Shown here piece after piece: positions 14,201 through 28,950 of a DNA stretch of 64,000 nucleotides; position 1 is the first letter of the stretch, and each line of letters starts with the position of its first letter. The notes under the pieces were generated by a model. The model did no database searches, had not been told where the DNA came from, and was given only the letters and a program-made list of their open reading frames with translations. The translations under genes were made by a program, and so were the position numbers. Source of the DNA: Atherix ibis (lineage: Eukaryota; Arthropoda; Insecta; Diptera; Athericidae); NCBI GenBank assembly GCA_958298945.1, contig OY282608.1, positions 80,958,806-81,022,805 of the forward strand, in the 5' to 3' direction.

Positions 14201-17170
14201 ACAAACGAACAAACCAACAAACCAACAAACCAACAAACCAACAAACCAACAAACCAAAAAACCAACAAGCCAACAAACCAACAAACCAACAAGCCAACAA
14301 GCGAACAAACCAACAAACCAAACAAACCAACAAACCAACAAACCAACAAACCAACAAACCAACAAACGAACAAGCCAACAAACTAACAAACCAAAAAACC
14401 AACAAGCAAACAAACCAACAAACCAACAAGCCAACAAGCCAACAAACCAACAAGCCAACAAACGAATAAAACAAACAAGCCGACAAACCAACAAACCAAA
14501 AAACCAACAAACCAAAAAACCAACTAACGAACAAACCAACAAACCAACAAACCAACAAACGAACAAACCAACAAACCAAAAAAGCAACAAACGAACAAAC
14601 CGATAAACCAACAAGCCAACAAACCAAAAAACCAACAAACCAACAAACCAACAAACCAACAAACCAACAAACCAACAAACCAACAAACCAACAAACCAAC
14701 AAACCAACAAGCCAACAAACCAACAAACCAACAAAAAACAAGCCAACAAACCAACAAACCAACAAGCCAACAAGCGAACAAACCAACAAACGAACAAACC
14801 AACAAACCAACAAACCAACAAACCAACAAACCAACAAACCAACAAACCAACAAGCTTACAAGCCAACAAGCCAACAAGCCAACAAACGAACAAACCAACA
14901 AAAAACAATCCAACAAACCAACAAACCAACAAACTAACAAACAAACGAACCACCAAACTAACAAAACAACAAACCAACAAACAAATTAACCAACAAACCA
15001 ACAAACCAATAAACCAACAAACGAACAAGCAAACAAACTAACAAACCAAAAAACCATCAAGCAAACAAACCAACAAACCAACAAGCCAACAATCCAACAA
15101 ACCAACAAGCCAACAAACCAACAACCAACAAACCAACAAACCAACAAACCAACAAGCCAACAAACCAACAAACCAACAAACCAACAAAACAACAAACCAA
15201 CAAGCCAACAAGCGAACAAACCAACAAACCAACAAACCAACAAACCAACAAACCAACAAACCAACAAGCCAACAAGCCAATAAGCCAACAAACCAACAAA
15301 CCAACAAACGAACAAGCAAACAAACTAACAAACCAAAAAACCATCAAGCAAACAAACCAACAAACCAACAAGCCAACAATCCAACAAACCAACAAGCCAA
15401 CAAACCAACAAACCAACAAGCCAACAAGCCAACAAACCAAAAAACCAAAAACGAACAAACCAACAAACCATCAAACCAACAAACCAACAAACCAACAAAC
15501 CAACGAGCCAACAAGCCAACAAGCCAACAAACCAATAATCCAACAAACGAACAAACCAACAAACAAACAAACCAACAAACCAAAAAACCAACAAACCAAA
15601 AAACCAACAAACGCACAAACCAACAAACCAACAAACCAACAAACCAACAAACGAACAAACCAACAAACCAACAAACCAACAAACCAACAAACCAACTAAC
15701 CAAAAAACCAACAAGCCAACAAACCAACAAACCAACAAGCCAACAAGCGAACAAACCAACAAACCAAACAAACCAACAAACCAACAAACCAACAAACCAA
15801 CAAACCAACAAACCAACAAACGAACAAGCCAACAAACTAACAAACCAAAAAACCAACAAGCAAACAAACCAACAAACCAACAAACCAACAAGCCAACAAA
15901 CGAATAAAACAAACAAGCCGACAAACCAACAAACCAAAAAACCAACAAACCAAAAAACCAACTAACGAACAAACCAACAAACCAACAAACCAACAAACGA
16001 ACAAACCAACAAACCAAAAAAGCAACAAATGAACAAACCGATAAACCAACAAGCCAACAAACCAAAAAACCAACAAACCAACAAACCAACAAACCAACAA
16101 ACCAACAAACCAACAAACCAACAAACCAACAAACCAACAAACCAACAAACCAACAAACCAACAAACCAACAAAAAACAAGCCAACAAACCAACAAACCAA
16201 CAAGCCAACAAGCGAACAAACCAACAAACGAACAAACCAACAAACCAACAAACCAACAAACCAACAAACCAACAAACCAACAAACCAACAAGCTAACAAG
16301 CCAACAAGCCAACAAGCCAACAAACGAACAAACCAACAAAAAACAATCCAACAAACCAACAAACCAACAAACTAACAAACAAACGAACCACCAAACTAAC
16401 AAAACAACAAACCAACAAACAAATTAACCAACAAACCAACAAACCAATAAACCAACAAACGAACAAGCAAACAAACTAACAAACCAAAAAACCATCAAGC
16501 AAACAACCCAACAAACCAACAAGCCAACAATCCAACAAACCAACAAGCCAACAAACCAACAACCAACAAACCAACAAACCAACAAACCAACAAGCCAACA
16601 AACCAACAAACCAACAAACCAACAAAACAACAAGCCAACAAACCAACAAACCAACAAGCCAACAAGCGAACAAACCAACAAACGAACAAACCAACAAACC
16701 AACAAACCAACAAACCAACAAACCAACAAGCCAACAAGCCAACAAGCCAACAAACCAACAAACCAACAAACGAACAAGCAAACAAACTAACAAACCAAAA
16801 AACCATCAAGCAAACAAACCAACAAACCAACAAGCCAACAATCCAACAAACCAACAAGCCAACAAACCAAAAAACCAAAAACGAACAAACCAACAAACCA
16901 TCAAACCAACAAACCAACAAACCAACGAGCCAATAAGACAACAAGCCAACAAACCAAGGATCCAACAAACGAACAAACCAACAAACAAACAAACCAACAA
17001 ACCAAAAAACCAACAAACCAAAAAACCAACAAACGCACAAACCAACAAACCAACAAACCAACAAACGAACAAACCAACAAACCAACAAACCAACAAACGA
17101 ACAAACCAACAAACCAAAAAACCAACAAGCCAACAAACCAACAAACCAACAAGCCAACAAGCGAACAAAC
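11200..17170. repeat. Higher-order repeat of about 1.44 kb
   Basis: Blocks containing the marker CCAAAAACGAAC recur here. The AAAAACG core lies at 12427, 13602, 14001, 15447 and 16877, the last three spaced 1,446 and 1,430 bp. Other matched points give an offset of exactly 1,438 bp, for example the CG at 14592 and the corresponding TG at 16030. At least two full copies and a partial third lie between about 13.6 and 17.2 kb. Two otherwise absent hexamers fall in this domain, AAGCTT at 14852-14857 and GGATCC at 16958-16963. Everything is octamer-derived and no gene is visible. Confidence 0.8.
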
Positions 17171-19550
17171 CAACAAACCAATAAACAAACGAACCAACAA
17201 ACCAACAAAACAACAAACCAACAAACAAATTAACCAACAAACCAACAAGCCAACAAACCAACAAGCAAACAAACAAATAAACCAACAAACCAACAAACCA
17301 ACAAACCAACAAACCAACGAACCAACAAACCAACAAACCAACAAACCAACAAACCAACAAACCAACAAACCAACAAGGCAACAAGCCAACAAGCCAACAA
17401 ACCAACAAACCATCAAACCAACAAACGAACAAACCAACAAGCCAACAAGCCAACAAGCCAACAAGCCAACAAGCCAACAAGCCAACAAACGAACAAACTA
17501 ACAAACAAACAAACCAACAAACCAACAAACCAACAAACCAACAAACCAACAAACAAACGAACCAACAAACCAACAAAACAACAAACCAACAAACCAACAA
17601 ACCAACAAACCAACAAACAAACAAACGAACAAGCCAACAAACGAACAAAACAAACAAGCCAACAAACCAACAAACCAAAAAACCAACAAACCCACAAACG
17701 AACAAACCAACAAACCAAAAAACCAACAAACGAACAAACCAAAAAACCAACAAACAAACAAACCAACAAACCAACAAGCCAACAAACCAACAAACCAATA
17801 AGCCAACAAACGAACAAAACAAACAAGCCAACAAACTAACAAACCAAAAAACCAACAAACCAACAAACCAAAAAACCAACAAACGAACAAACCAACAAAC
17901 CAACAAACCAACAAACGAACAAACCAACAAACCAAAAAAACCAACAAAAGAACAAACCAACAAACCGACAAACCAACAAGCCAACAAACAAAAAAACCTA
18001 CAAACCAACAAACCAACAAACCAACAAACCAGCAAACCAGCAAGCCAACAAACTAACAAAATAACAAGCCAACAAACCAACAAACCAACAAACCAACAAG
18101 CCAACCAGCGAACAAACCAACAAACAAATAAATAAACAAACCAACAAACCAACAAGCCAAAAACCAACAAGCCAACAAACCAACAAACCAACAAGCCAAC
18201 AAGCCAACAAGCCAACAAACCAACAAGCCAACAAACCAACAAACAAATAAACCTAGAAACCAACAAACCAACAAACCAACAAACCAACAAGCCAATAAGC
18301 CAACAAGCCAACAAGCCAACAAACCAACAAACCAGCAAACCAACAAACCAACAAACAAAAAAACCAACAAAACAACAGACCAACAAAACAACAATCCATC
18401 AAACCAACAAACCAACAAACCAACATGCCAACAAGCCAACAAACGAACAAGCCAACAATCCAACAAACCAACAAACCACAAACCAACAAACCAACAAACC
18501 AACAAACCAACAAGCCAACAAGCCAACAAACCAAAAAACCAACAAACGAACAAACCAACAAACCAACAAACAAACAAACCAACAAACCAAAAAACCAACA
18601 AACCAACAAACAAACAAACCAGCAAACCAACAAAATAACAAACAAATAAACCAACAAACCAACAAGCCAACAAACCAACAAACCAATAAGCCAACAAACG
18701 AATAAAACAAACAAGCCAACAAACCAACAAACCAAAAAACCAACAAACCAACAAACCAAAAAACCAACAAACGAACAAACCAACAAACCAACAAACCAAC
18801 AAACGAACAAACCAACAAACCAAAAAAACCAACAAAAGAACAAACCAACAAACCGACAAACCAACAAGCCAACAAACAAAAAAACCTACAAACCAACAAA
18901 CCAACAAACCAACAAACCAGCAAACCAGCAAGCCAACAAACTAACAAAATAACAAGCCAACAAACCAACAAACCAACAAACCAACAAGCCAACCAGCGAA
19001 CAAACCAACAAACAAATAAATAAACAAACCAACAAACCAACAAACCAAAAACCAACAAGCCAACAAACCAACAAACCAACAAGCCAACAAGCCAACAAGC
19101 CAACAAACCAACAAGCCAACAAACCAACAAACAAATAAACCTAGAAACCAACAAACCAACAAACCAACAAACCAACAAGCCAATAAGCCAACAAGCCAAC
19201 AAGCCAACAAACCAACAAACCAGCAAACCAACAAACCAACAAACAAAAAAACCAACAAAACAACAGACCAACAAAACAACAATCCATCAAACCAACAAAC
19301 CAACAAACCAACATGCCAACAAGCCAACAAACGAACAAGCCAACAATCCAACAAACCAACAAACCACAAACCAACAAACCAACAAACCAACAAACCAACA
19401 AGCCAACAAGCCAACAAACCAAAAAACCAACAAACGAACAAACCAACAAACCAACAAACAAACAAACCAACAAACCAAAAAACCAACAAACCAACAAACA
19501 AACAAACCAGCAAACCAACAAAATAACAAACAAATAAACCAACAAACCAA
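17170..19550. repeat. 888-bp tandem duplication with leader array
   Basis: After about 600 bp of mixed octamers, a segment of about 17775-18662 is followed directly by a copy at about 18663-19550. The ACATGCC marker has its ATG at 18425 and 19313, and the CCTAGAAACC marker lies at 18252 and 19140; both offsets are 888 bp, which is 111 octamers. Over the central part I noticed only one difference (AAGCC against AAACC, near 18155 and 19043). A few more lie at the left edge. The near identity suggests a recent local event or an assembly duplication. Confidence 0.85.
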
Positions 19551-22500
19551 CAAACCAACAAACCAACAAACCAACAAACCAACAAACCAACAAACCAACA
19601 AACTAACAAGCCAACAAACCAACAAACCAAAAACCAACAAGCAAACAAACCAACAAACCAACAAACCAAAAAACCAACAAACCAACAAACCTACAAACCA
19701 ACAAACCAACAAACCACCAAGCCAACAAACAAACAAACCAACAAACCAACAAACCGACAAACCAACAAGCCAACAAACCAACAAACGAACAAACCAACAA
19801 ACCAACAAACCAACAAAACAACAAACCAACAAGCCAAAACCAAAAAACCAACAAACCAATAAACCAACAAACCAATAAACCAACAATCCAACAAACAAAC
19901 AAACCAACAAACCAACAAACCAACAAACCAAAAAACCAACAAACCAACCAACCAACAAACCAACAAGCCAACAAACGAACAAACCAACAAACAAACAAAC
20001 CAACAAACCAACAAACCAACAAGCCAACAAACCAACAAGCCAACAAACCAACAAACAAATAAATCAACAAACCAACAAACCAACAAACCAGCAAACCAAC
20101 AAACCAACAAACCAACAAACCAACAAACCAACAAGCCAACAAGCCAACAAACCAACAAACGAACAAACCAACAAACCAACAAACCAACAAGCCAACAAAC
20201 CAACAAACCAACAAGCCAACAAGCCAACAAACCAAAAAACCAACAAACGAACAAACCAACAACCAAACAAGCCAACAAACCAACAAACCAACAAACAAAC
20301 AAACCAACAAACCAACAAACCAACAAACCAACAAAAAAACAAACCAACAAACTAACAAACAAACGAATCAACAAACCAACAAAACAACAAACCAACAAAC
20401 GAATTAACCAACAAACAAACAAACCAACAAACGAACAACCCAACAAACCGAAAAAGCAACAAACGAACTAACCGATAAACCAACAAGCCAACAAACCAAA
20501 AAACCAACAAACCAAGAAACCAACAAACCAACAATCCAACAAACCAACAAACCAACAAGCCAACAAACCAACAAACCAACAAACCAACAAAACAACAAGC
20601 CAACAAAACAACAAACCAACAATCCAACAAGCGAACAAACCAACAAACGAACAAACCAACAAACCAACAAACCAACAAACCAACAAACCAACAAGCCAAC
20701 AAGCCAACAATTCAACAAGCCAAAAAACGAACAAACCAACAAACAAACAAACCAACAAAACAACAAACCAACAAACCAACAAACCAACAAACCAACAAAC
20801 CAACAAACCAACAAACCAACAAACAAACAAACCAACAAACTAACAAAACAACAAACCAACAAACAAATTAACAAACAAATCAACAAACCAATAAACCAAC
20901 CAACGAACAAGCAAACAAACTAACAAACCTAAAAACCATAAAGCAAACAAACCAACAAACCAACAAGCCAACAATCCAACAAACCAACAAGCCAACAAAC
21001 CAACAACCAACAAACCAACAAACCAACAAACCAACAAGCCAACAAACCAACAAACCCACCAACCAACAAAACAACAAGCCAACAAACCAACAAACCAACA
21101 AGCCAACAAGCGAACAAACCAACAAACGAACAAACCAACAAACCAACAAACCAACAAACCAACAAACCAACAAACCAACAAGCCAACAAGCCAACAATCA
21201 CACAAACCAACAAGCCAACAAACGAACAAACAAACAAACAAACAAACCAACAAACCAACAAACCAACAAACCAACAAACCAACAAACGAACAAGCAAACA
21301 AACTAACAAACCAAAAAACCATCAAGCAAACAAACCAACAAACCAACAAGCCAACAATCCAACAAACCAACAAGCCAACAAACCAAAAAACCAAAAACGA
21401 ACAAACAAACAAACTATCAAACCAACAAACCAACAAACCAACAAACCAACGAGCCAACAAGCCAACAAGCCAACAAACCAACAAACCAACAAACGAACAA
21501 ACCAACAAACCAAAAAACCAACAAGCCAACAAACCAACAAACCAACAAGCCAACAAGCCAACAAGCCAACAAACCAACAAGCCAACAAACCAACAAACAA
21601 ATAAACCTAGAAACCAATAAACCAACAAACCAACAAACCAACAAACCAACAAGCCAATAAGCCAACAAGCCAACAAGCCAACAAACCAACAAACCAGCAA
21701 ACCAACAAACCAACAAACAAAAAAACCAAAAAAACAACAGACCAACAAAACAACAATCCATCAAACCAACAAACCAACAAACCAACATGCCAACAAGCCA
21801 ACAAACGAACAAGCCAACAATCCAACAAACCAACAAACCACAAACCAACAAACCAACAAACCAACAAACCAACAAGCCAACAAGCCAACAAACCAAAAAA
21901 CCAACAAACGAACAAACCAACAAACCAACAAACAAACAAACCAACAAACCAAAAAACCAACAAACCAACAAACAAACAAACCAGCAAACCAACAAAATAA
22001 CAAACAAATAAACCAACAAACCAACAAACCAACAAACCAACAAACCAACAAACCAACAAACCAACAAACTAACAAGCCAACAAACCAACAAACCAAAAAC
22101 CAACAAGCAAACAAACCAACAAACCAACAAACCAAAAAACCAACAAACCAACAAACCTACAAACCAACAAACCAACAAACCACCAAGCCAACAAACAAAC
22201 AAACCAACAAACCAACAAACCGACAAACCAACAAGCCAACAAACCAACAAACGAACAAACCAACAAACCAACAAACCAACAAAACAACAAACCAACAAGC
22301 CAAAACCAAAAAACCAACAAACCAATAAACCAACAAACCAATAAACCAACAATCCAACAAACAAACAAACCAACAAACCAACAAACCAACAAACCAACAA
22401 ACCAAAAAACCAACAAACCAACCAACCAACAAACCAACAAGCCAACAAACGAACAAACCAACAAACAAACAAACCAACAAACCAACAAACCAACAAGCCA

Positions 22501-23900
22501 ACAAACCAACAAGCCAACAAACCAACAAACAAATAAATCAACAAACCAACAAACCAACAAACCAGCAAACCAACAAACCAACAAACCAACAAACCAACAA
22601 ACCAACAAGCCAACAAGCCAACAAACCAACAAACGAACAAACCAACAAACCAACAAACCAACAAGCCAACAAACCAACAAACCAACAAGCCAACAAGCCA
22701 ACAAACCAAAAAACCAACAAACGAACAAACCAACAACCAAACAAGCCAACAAACCAACAAACCAACAAACAAACAAACCAACAAACCAACAAACCAACAA
22801 ACCAACAAACCAACAAACTAACAAACAAACGAATCAACAAACCAACAAAACAACAAACCAACAAACAAATTAACCAACAAACAAACAAACCAACAAACCG
22901 AAAAAGCAACAAACGAACTAACCGATAAACCAACAAGCCAACAAACCAAAAAACCAACAAACCAAGAAACCAACAAACCAACAATCCAACAAACCAACAA
23001 ACCAACAAGCCAACAAACCAACAAACCAACAAACCAACAAAACAACAAGCCAACAAAACAACAAACCAACAAGCCAACAAGCGAACAAACCAACAAACGA
23101 ACAAACCAACAAACCAACAAACCAACAAACCAACAAACCAACAAGCCAACAAGCCAACAAGCCAAAAAACGAACAAACCAACAAACAAACAAACCAACAA
23201 ACCAACAAACCAACAAACCAACAAACCAACAAACCAACAAACCAACAAACCAACAAACCAACAAACAAACAAACCAACAAACTAACAAAACAACAAACCA
23301 ACAAACAAATTAACAAACAAATCAACAAACCAATAAACCAACCAACGAACAAGCAAACAAACTAACAAACCAAAAAACCATCAAGCAAACAAACCAACAA
23401 ACCAACAAGCCAACAATCCAACAAACCAACAAGCCAACAAACCAACAACCAACAAACCAACAAACCAACAAACCAACAAGCCAACAAACCAACAAACCCA
23501 CCAACCAACAAAACAACAAGCCAACAAACCAACAAACCAACAAGCCAACAAGCGAACAAACCAACAAACGAACAAACCAACAAACCAACAAACCAACAAA
23601 CCAACAAACCAACAAACCAACAAGCCAACAAGCCAACAATCACACAAACCAACAAGCCAACAAACGAACAAACCAACAAACAAAAAAACCAACAAACCAA
23701 CAAACCAACAAACCAACAAACGAACAAGCAAACAAACTAACAAACCAAAAAACCATCAAGCAAACAAACCAACAAACCAACAAGTCAACAATCCAACAAA
23801 CCAACAAGCCAACAAACCAACAAACCAACAAGCCAACAAGCCAACAAACCAAAAAACCAAAAACGAACAAACAAACAAACTATCAAACCAACAAACCAAC
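19080..23900. repeat. ~2.47 kb tandem duplication
   Basis: Markers at 19-21.4 kb recur 2.44-2.47 kb to the right. The ACATGCC ATG lies at 19313 and 21787 (2,474), CCTAGAAACC at 19140 and 21606 (2,466), and the AAAAACG core at 21393 and 23859 (2,466). Near 21197 and 23639 the offset is 2,442, so a few octamers were lost or gained. The junction is near 21.5 kb, where the CCTAG-bearing block abuts a block of the CCAAAAACG type. The left edge overlaps the 888-bp duplication, so the 888-bp unit exists in a third partial copy. There are no genes. Confidence 0.78.
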
Positions 23901-26900
23901 AAACCAACAAACCAACGAGCCAACAAGCCAACAAGCCAACAAACCAATAATCCAACAAACGAACAAACCAATAAACAAACAAACCAACAAACCAAAAAAC
24001 CAACAAACCAAAAAACCAACAAACGCACAAACCAACAAACCAACAAACCAACAAACGAACAAACCAACAAACCAACAAACCAACAAACGAACAAACCAAC
24101 AAACCAAAAAACCAACAAGCCAACAAACCAACAAACCAACAAGCCAACAAGCGAACAAACCAACAAACCAAACAAACCAACAAACCGACAAACCAACAAG
24201 CCAACAAACTAACAAGGCAACAAGCCAACAAGCCAACAAGCCAACAAACCAACAAACGAACAAACGAACAAACCAACATACCAACAAACCAACAAACCAA
24301 CGAACCAACAAACCAACAAAACAACAAACCAACAAACAAATTGACCAACAAACCAACAAGCCAACAAACCAACAAGCCGACAAACAAATAAACCAACAAA
24401 CCAACAAACCAACAAACCAACAAACCAACAAACCAACAAACCAACAAACCAACAAACCAACAAGGCAATAAGCCAACAAGCCAACAAACCAACAAACCGT
24501 CAAACAAACAAACCAACAAAGCAACAAGCCAACAAGCCAACAAGGCAACAAACCAACAAACGAACAAACCAACAAACAAACAAACCAACAAACCAACAAA
24601 CCAACAAACCAGCAAACCAACAAACCAACAAACCAACAAACCAACAAACCAACAAACCAACAAACAAACGAACCAACAAACTAACAAAACAACAAACCAA
24701 CAAACCAACAAACCAACAAACCAACAAACCAACAAACCAAGAAACGAACAAGCAAACAAACGAACAAAACAAACAAGCCAACAAACCAACAAACCAAAAA
24801 ACCAACAAACCAACAAACGAACAAACCAACAAACCAAAAAACCAACAAACGAACAAACCAAAAAACCAACAAACAAACAAACCAACAAACCAACAAGCCA
24901 ACAAACCAACAAACCAACAAGCCAACAAACGAACAAAACCAACAAGCCAACAAACCAATAAACCAAAAAACCAACAAACCAACAAACCAAAAAACCAACA
25001 AACGAACAAACCAACAAACCAACAAACGAACAAACCAACAAACCAAAAAACCAACAAAAGAACAAACCAACAAACCGACAAACCAACAAGCCAACAAACA
25101 AAAAAATTAACAAACCAAAAAACCAACAAACCAACAAACCAGCAAACCAACAAGCCAACAAACCAACAAAACAACAAGCCAACAAACCAACAAACCAAGA
25201 AGCCAACCAGTGAACAAACCAACAAACAAATAAACCAACAAACCAACAAACCAACAAGCCAACAAACCCACAAGCCAACAAACCAACAAACCAACAAGCC
25301 AACAAGCCAACAAGCCAACAAACCAACAAGCCAACAAACCAACAAACAAATAAACCAAGAAACCAACAAACCAACAAACCAACAAACCAACAAGCCAACA
25401 AGCCAACAAGCCAACAAGCCAACAAACCAACAAACCAACAAACCAACAAACCAACAAACCAACCAACAAAAAAACCAACAAAACAACAAACCAACAAACC
25501 AACAATCCATCAAACCAACAAACCAACAAACCAACATGCCAACAAGCCAACAAACGAACAAGCCAACAAACCAACAAACCAACAAACCACAAACCAACAA
25601 ACCAACAAACCAACAAACCAACAAGCCAACAAGCCAACAAACCAAAAAACCAACACACCAACAAACAAACAAACCAGCAAACCAACAAAACAACAAACAA
25701 ATAAACCAACAAACCAACAAACCAACAAACCAACAAACCAACAAACCAACAAACCAACAAACTAACAAGCCAACAAACCAACAAACCAAAACCCAACAAG
25801 CAAACAAACCAACAAACCAACAAGCCAACAAGCCAACAAACCAACAAGCCAACAAACCAAAAAACCAACAAACCAACAAACCTACAAACCAACAAACCAA
25901 CAAACAAACAAACCAACAAACCAACAAACCAACAAACCAACAAGCCAACAAACCAACAACCCAACAAACCAACAAACAAATAAATCAACAAACCAACAAA
26001 CCAACAAACCAACAAACCAGCAAACCAACAAACCAACAAACAAACGAATCAACAAACTAACAAAACAACAAACCAACAAACAAATTAACCAACAAACCAA
26101 CAAACCAACAAACCAACAAACGAACAAGCCAACAAACTAACAAACCAAAAAACTAACAAGCAAACAAACCAACAAACCAACAAGCCAACAAGCCAACAAA
26201 CCAACAAGCCAACAAACGAACAAAACAAACAAGCCGACAAACCAATAAACCAAAAAACCAACAAACCAACAAACCAAAAAACCAACTAACGAAGAAACCA
26301 ACAAATCAACAAACCAAAAAATCAACAAACGAACAAACCAACAAACCGATAAACCAACAAGCCAACAAACCAAAAAACCAACAAACCAAGAAACCAACAA
26401 ACCAACAAACCAACAAACCAACAAACCAACAAGCCAACAAACCAACAAACCAACAAACCAACAAAACAACAAGCCAACAAACCAACAAACCAACAAGCCA
26501 ACAAGCGAACAAACCAACAAACCAACAAACCAACAAACCAACAAACCAACAAGCCAACAAGCCAACAAGCCAACAAGCCAACAAGCCAACAAACGAACAA
26601 ACCAACAAACAAACAAACCAACAAACCAACAAACCAACAAACCAACAAACCAACAAACCAACAAACAAACGAACCAACAAACTAACAAAACAACAAACCA
26701 ACAAACAAATTAACCAACAAACCAACAAACCAATAAACCAACAAACGAACAAGCAAACAAACTAACAAACCAAAATACCATCAAGCAAACAAACCAACAA
26801 ACCAACAAGCCAACAATCCAACAAACCAACAAGCCAACAAACCAACAAACCAACAAGCCAACAAGCCAACAATCCAAAAAACCAACAAACGAACAAACCA

Positions 26901-28950
26901 ACAAACCATCAAACCAACAAACCAACAAACCAACAAACCAACGAGCCAACAAGCCAACAAGCCAACAAACCAATAATCCAACAAACGAACAAACCAACAA
27001 ACAAACAAGCCAACAAACCAAAAAACCAACAAACGAACAAACCAACAAACCAACAAACCAACAAACGAACAAACCAACAAACCAACAAACCAACAAACGA
27101 ACAAACCAACAAACCAAAAAACCAACAAGCCAACAAACCAACAAACCAACAAGCCAACAAGCGAACAAACCAACAAAACCAAACAAACCAACAAACCGAC
27201 AAACCAATAAGCCAGCAAACCAACAAATCAACAAACCAACAAACCAACAAACAAACGAACCAACAAACCAACAAAACAACAAACCAACAAACAAATTAAC
27301 CAACAAACCAACAAGACAATAAACCAACAAGCCAACAAACAAATAAACCAACAAACCAACAAACCAACAAACCAACAAACCATCAAACCAACAAACCAAC
27401 AAACCAACAAACAAACAAGCCAACAAGCCAACAAGCCAACAAACGAACAAACCAACAAACAAACAAACCAACAAACCAACAAACCAACAAACCAACAAAC
27501 CAACAAACCAACAAACCAACAAACAAACGAACCAACAAACCAACAAAACAACAGACCAACAAACAAATTAAGCAACAAACCAACAAGCCAACAAACCAAC
27601 AAACCAACAAACGAACAAGCCAACAAACGAACAAAAAAAACAAGCCAACAAACCAACAAACCAAAAAACCAACAAACCAACAAGCCAACAAACCAACAAG
27701 CCAACAAACCAAAAAACCAACAAACCAACAAACCTACAAACCAATAAACCAACAAACAAACAAACCAACAAACCAACAAACCAACAAACCAACAAGCTAA
27801 CAAACCAACAAGCCAACAAACCAACAAACCAGCAAACCAACAAACCAACAAACCAACAAACCAACAAGCCAACAAGCCAACAAACCAACAAACGAACAAA
27901 CCAACAAACCAACAAACCAACAAGCCAACAAACCAACAAACCAATAAGCCAACAAGCCAACAAACCAAAAAACCAACAAACGAACAAACCAAAAAACAAA
28001 CAAGCTAACAAACCAACAAACCAACAAACAAACAAACCAACAAACCAACAAACCAACAAACCAACAAACGAACAAGCCAACAAACTAACAAACCAAAAAA
28101 CCAACAAGCAAACAAACCAACAAACCAACAAGCCAACAAGCCAACAAACCACCAAGCCAACAAACGAACAAAACAAACAAGCCGACAAACCAACAAACCA
28201 AAAAACCAACAAACCAACAAACCAAAAAACCAACTAACGAAGAAACCAACAAATCAACAAACCAAAATATCAACAAACGAACAAACCAACAAACCGATAA
28301 ACCAACAAGCCAACAAACCAAAAAACCAACAAACCAAGAAACCAACAAACCAACAAACCAACAAACCAACAAACCAACAAGCCAACAAACCAACAAACCA
28401 ACAAACCAACAAAACAACAAGCCAACAAACCAACAAACCAACAAGCCAACAAGCGAACAAACCAACAAACCAACAAACCAACAAACCAACAAACCAACAA
28501 GCCAACAAGCCAACAAGCCAACAAGCCAACAAGCCAACAAACGAACAAACCAACAAACAAACAAACCAACAAACCAACAAACCAACAAACCAACAAACCA
28601 ACAAACCAACAAACAAACGAACCAACAAACTAACAAAACAACAAACCAACAAACAAATTAACCAACAAACCAACAAACCAATAAACCAACAAACGAACAA
28701 GCAAACAACCTAACAAACCAAAATACCATCAAGCAAACAAATCAACAAACCAACAAGCCAACAATCCAACAAACCAACAAGCCAACAAACCAACAAACCA
28801 ACAAGCCAACAAGCCAACAATCCAAAAAACCAGCAAACGAACAAACCAACAAACCATCAAACCAACAAACCAACAAACCAACAAACCAACGAGCCAACAA
28901 GCCAACAAGCCAACAAACCAATAATCCAACAAACGAACAAACCAACAAAC
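22860..28950. repeat. ~6.1 kb tandem duplication A, left copy
   Basis: This block recurs in the same orientation immediately to its right. Matched points are ACCGAAAAAG at 22897 and 29021 (offset 6,124), the ACATGCC ATG at 25536 and 31644 (6,108), ACACACC at 25653 and 31761 (6,108), and GAAGAAACC at 26291 and 32471 (6,180). Toward the right end GAAGAAACC at 28239 matches 34555 (6,316). The junction with the right copy is visible near 28940-28980: the context around CAATAATCC switches from its usual continuation to the AAATTAACC module. The block itself contains two related sub-units whose GAAGAAACC markers are 1,948 bp apart. Confidence 0.82.
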
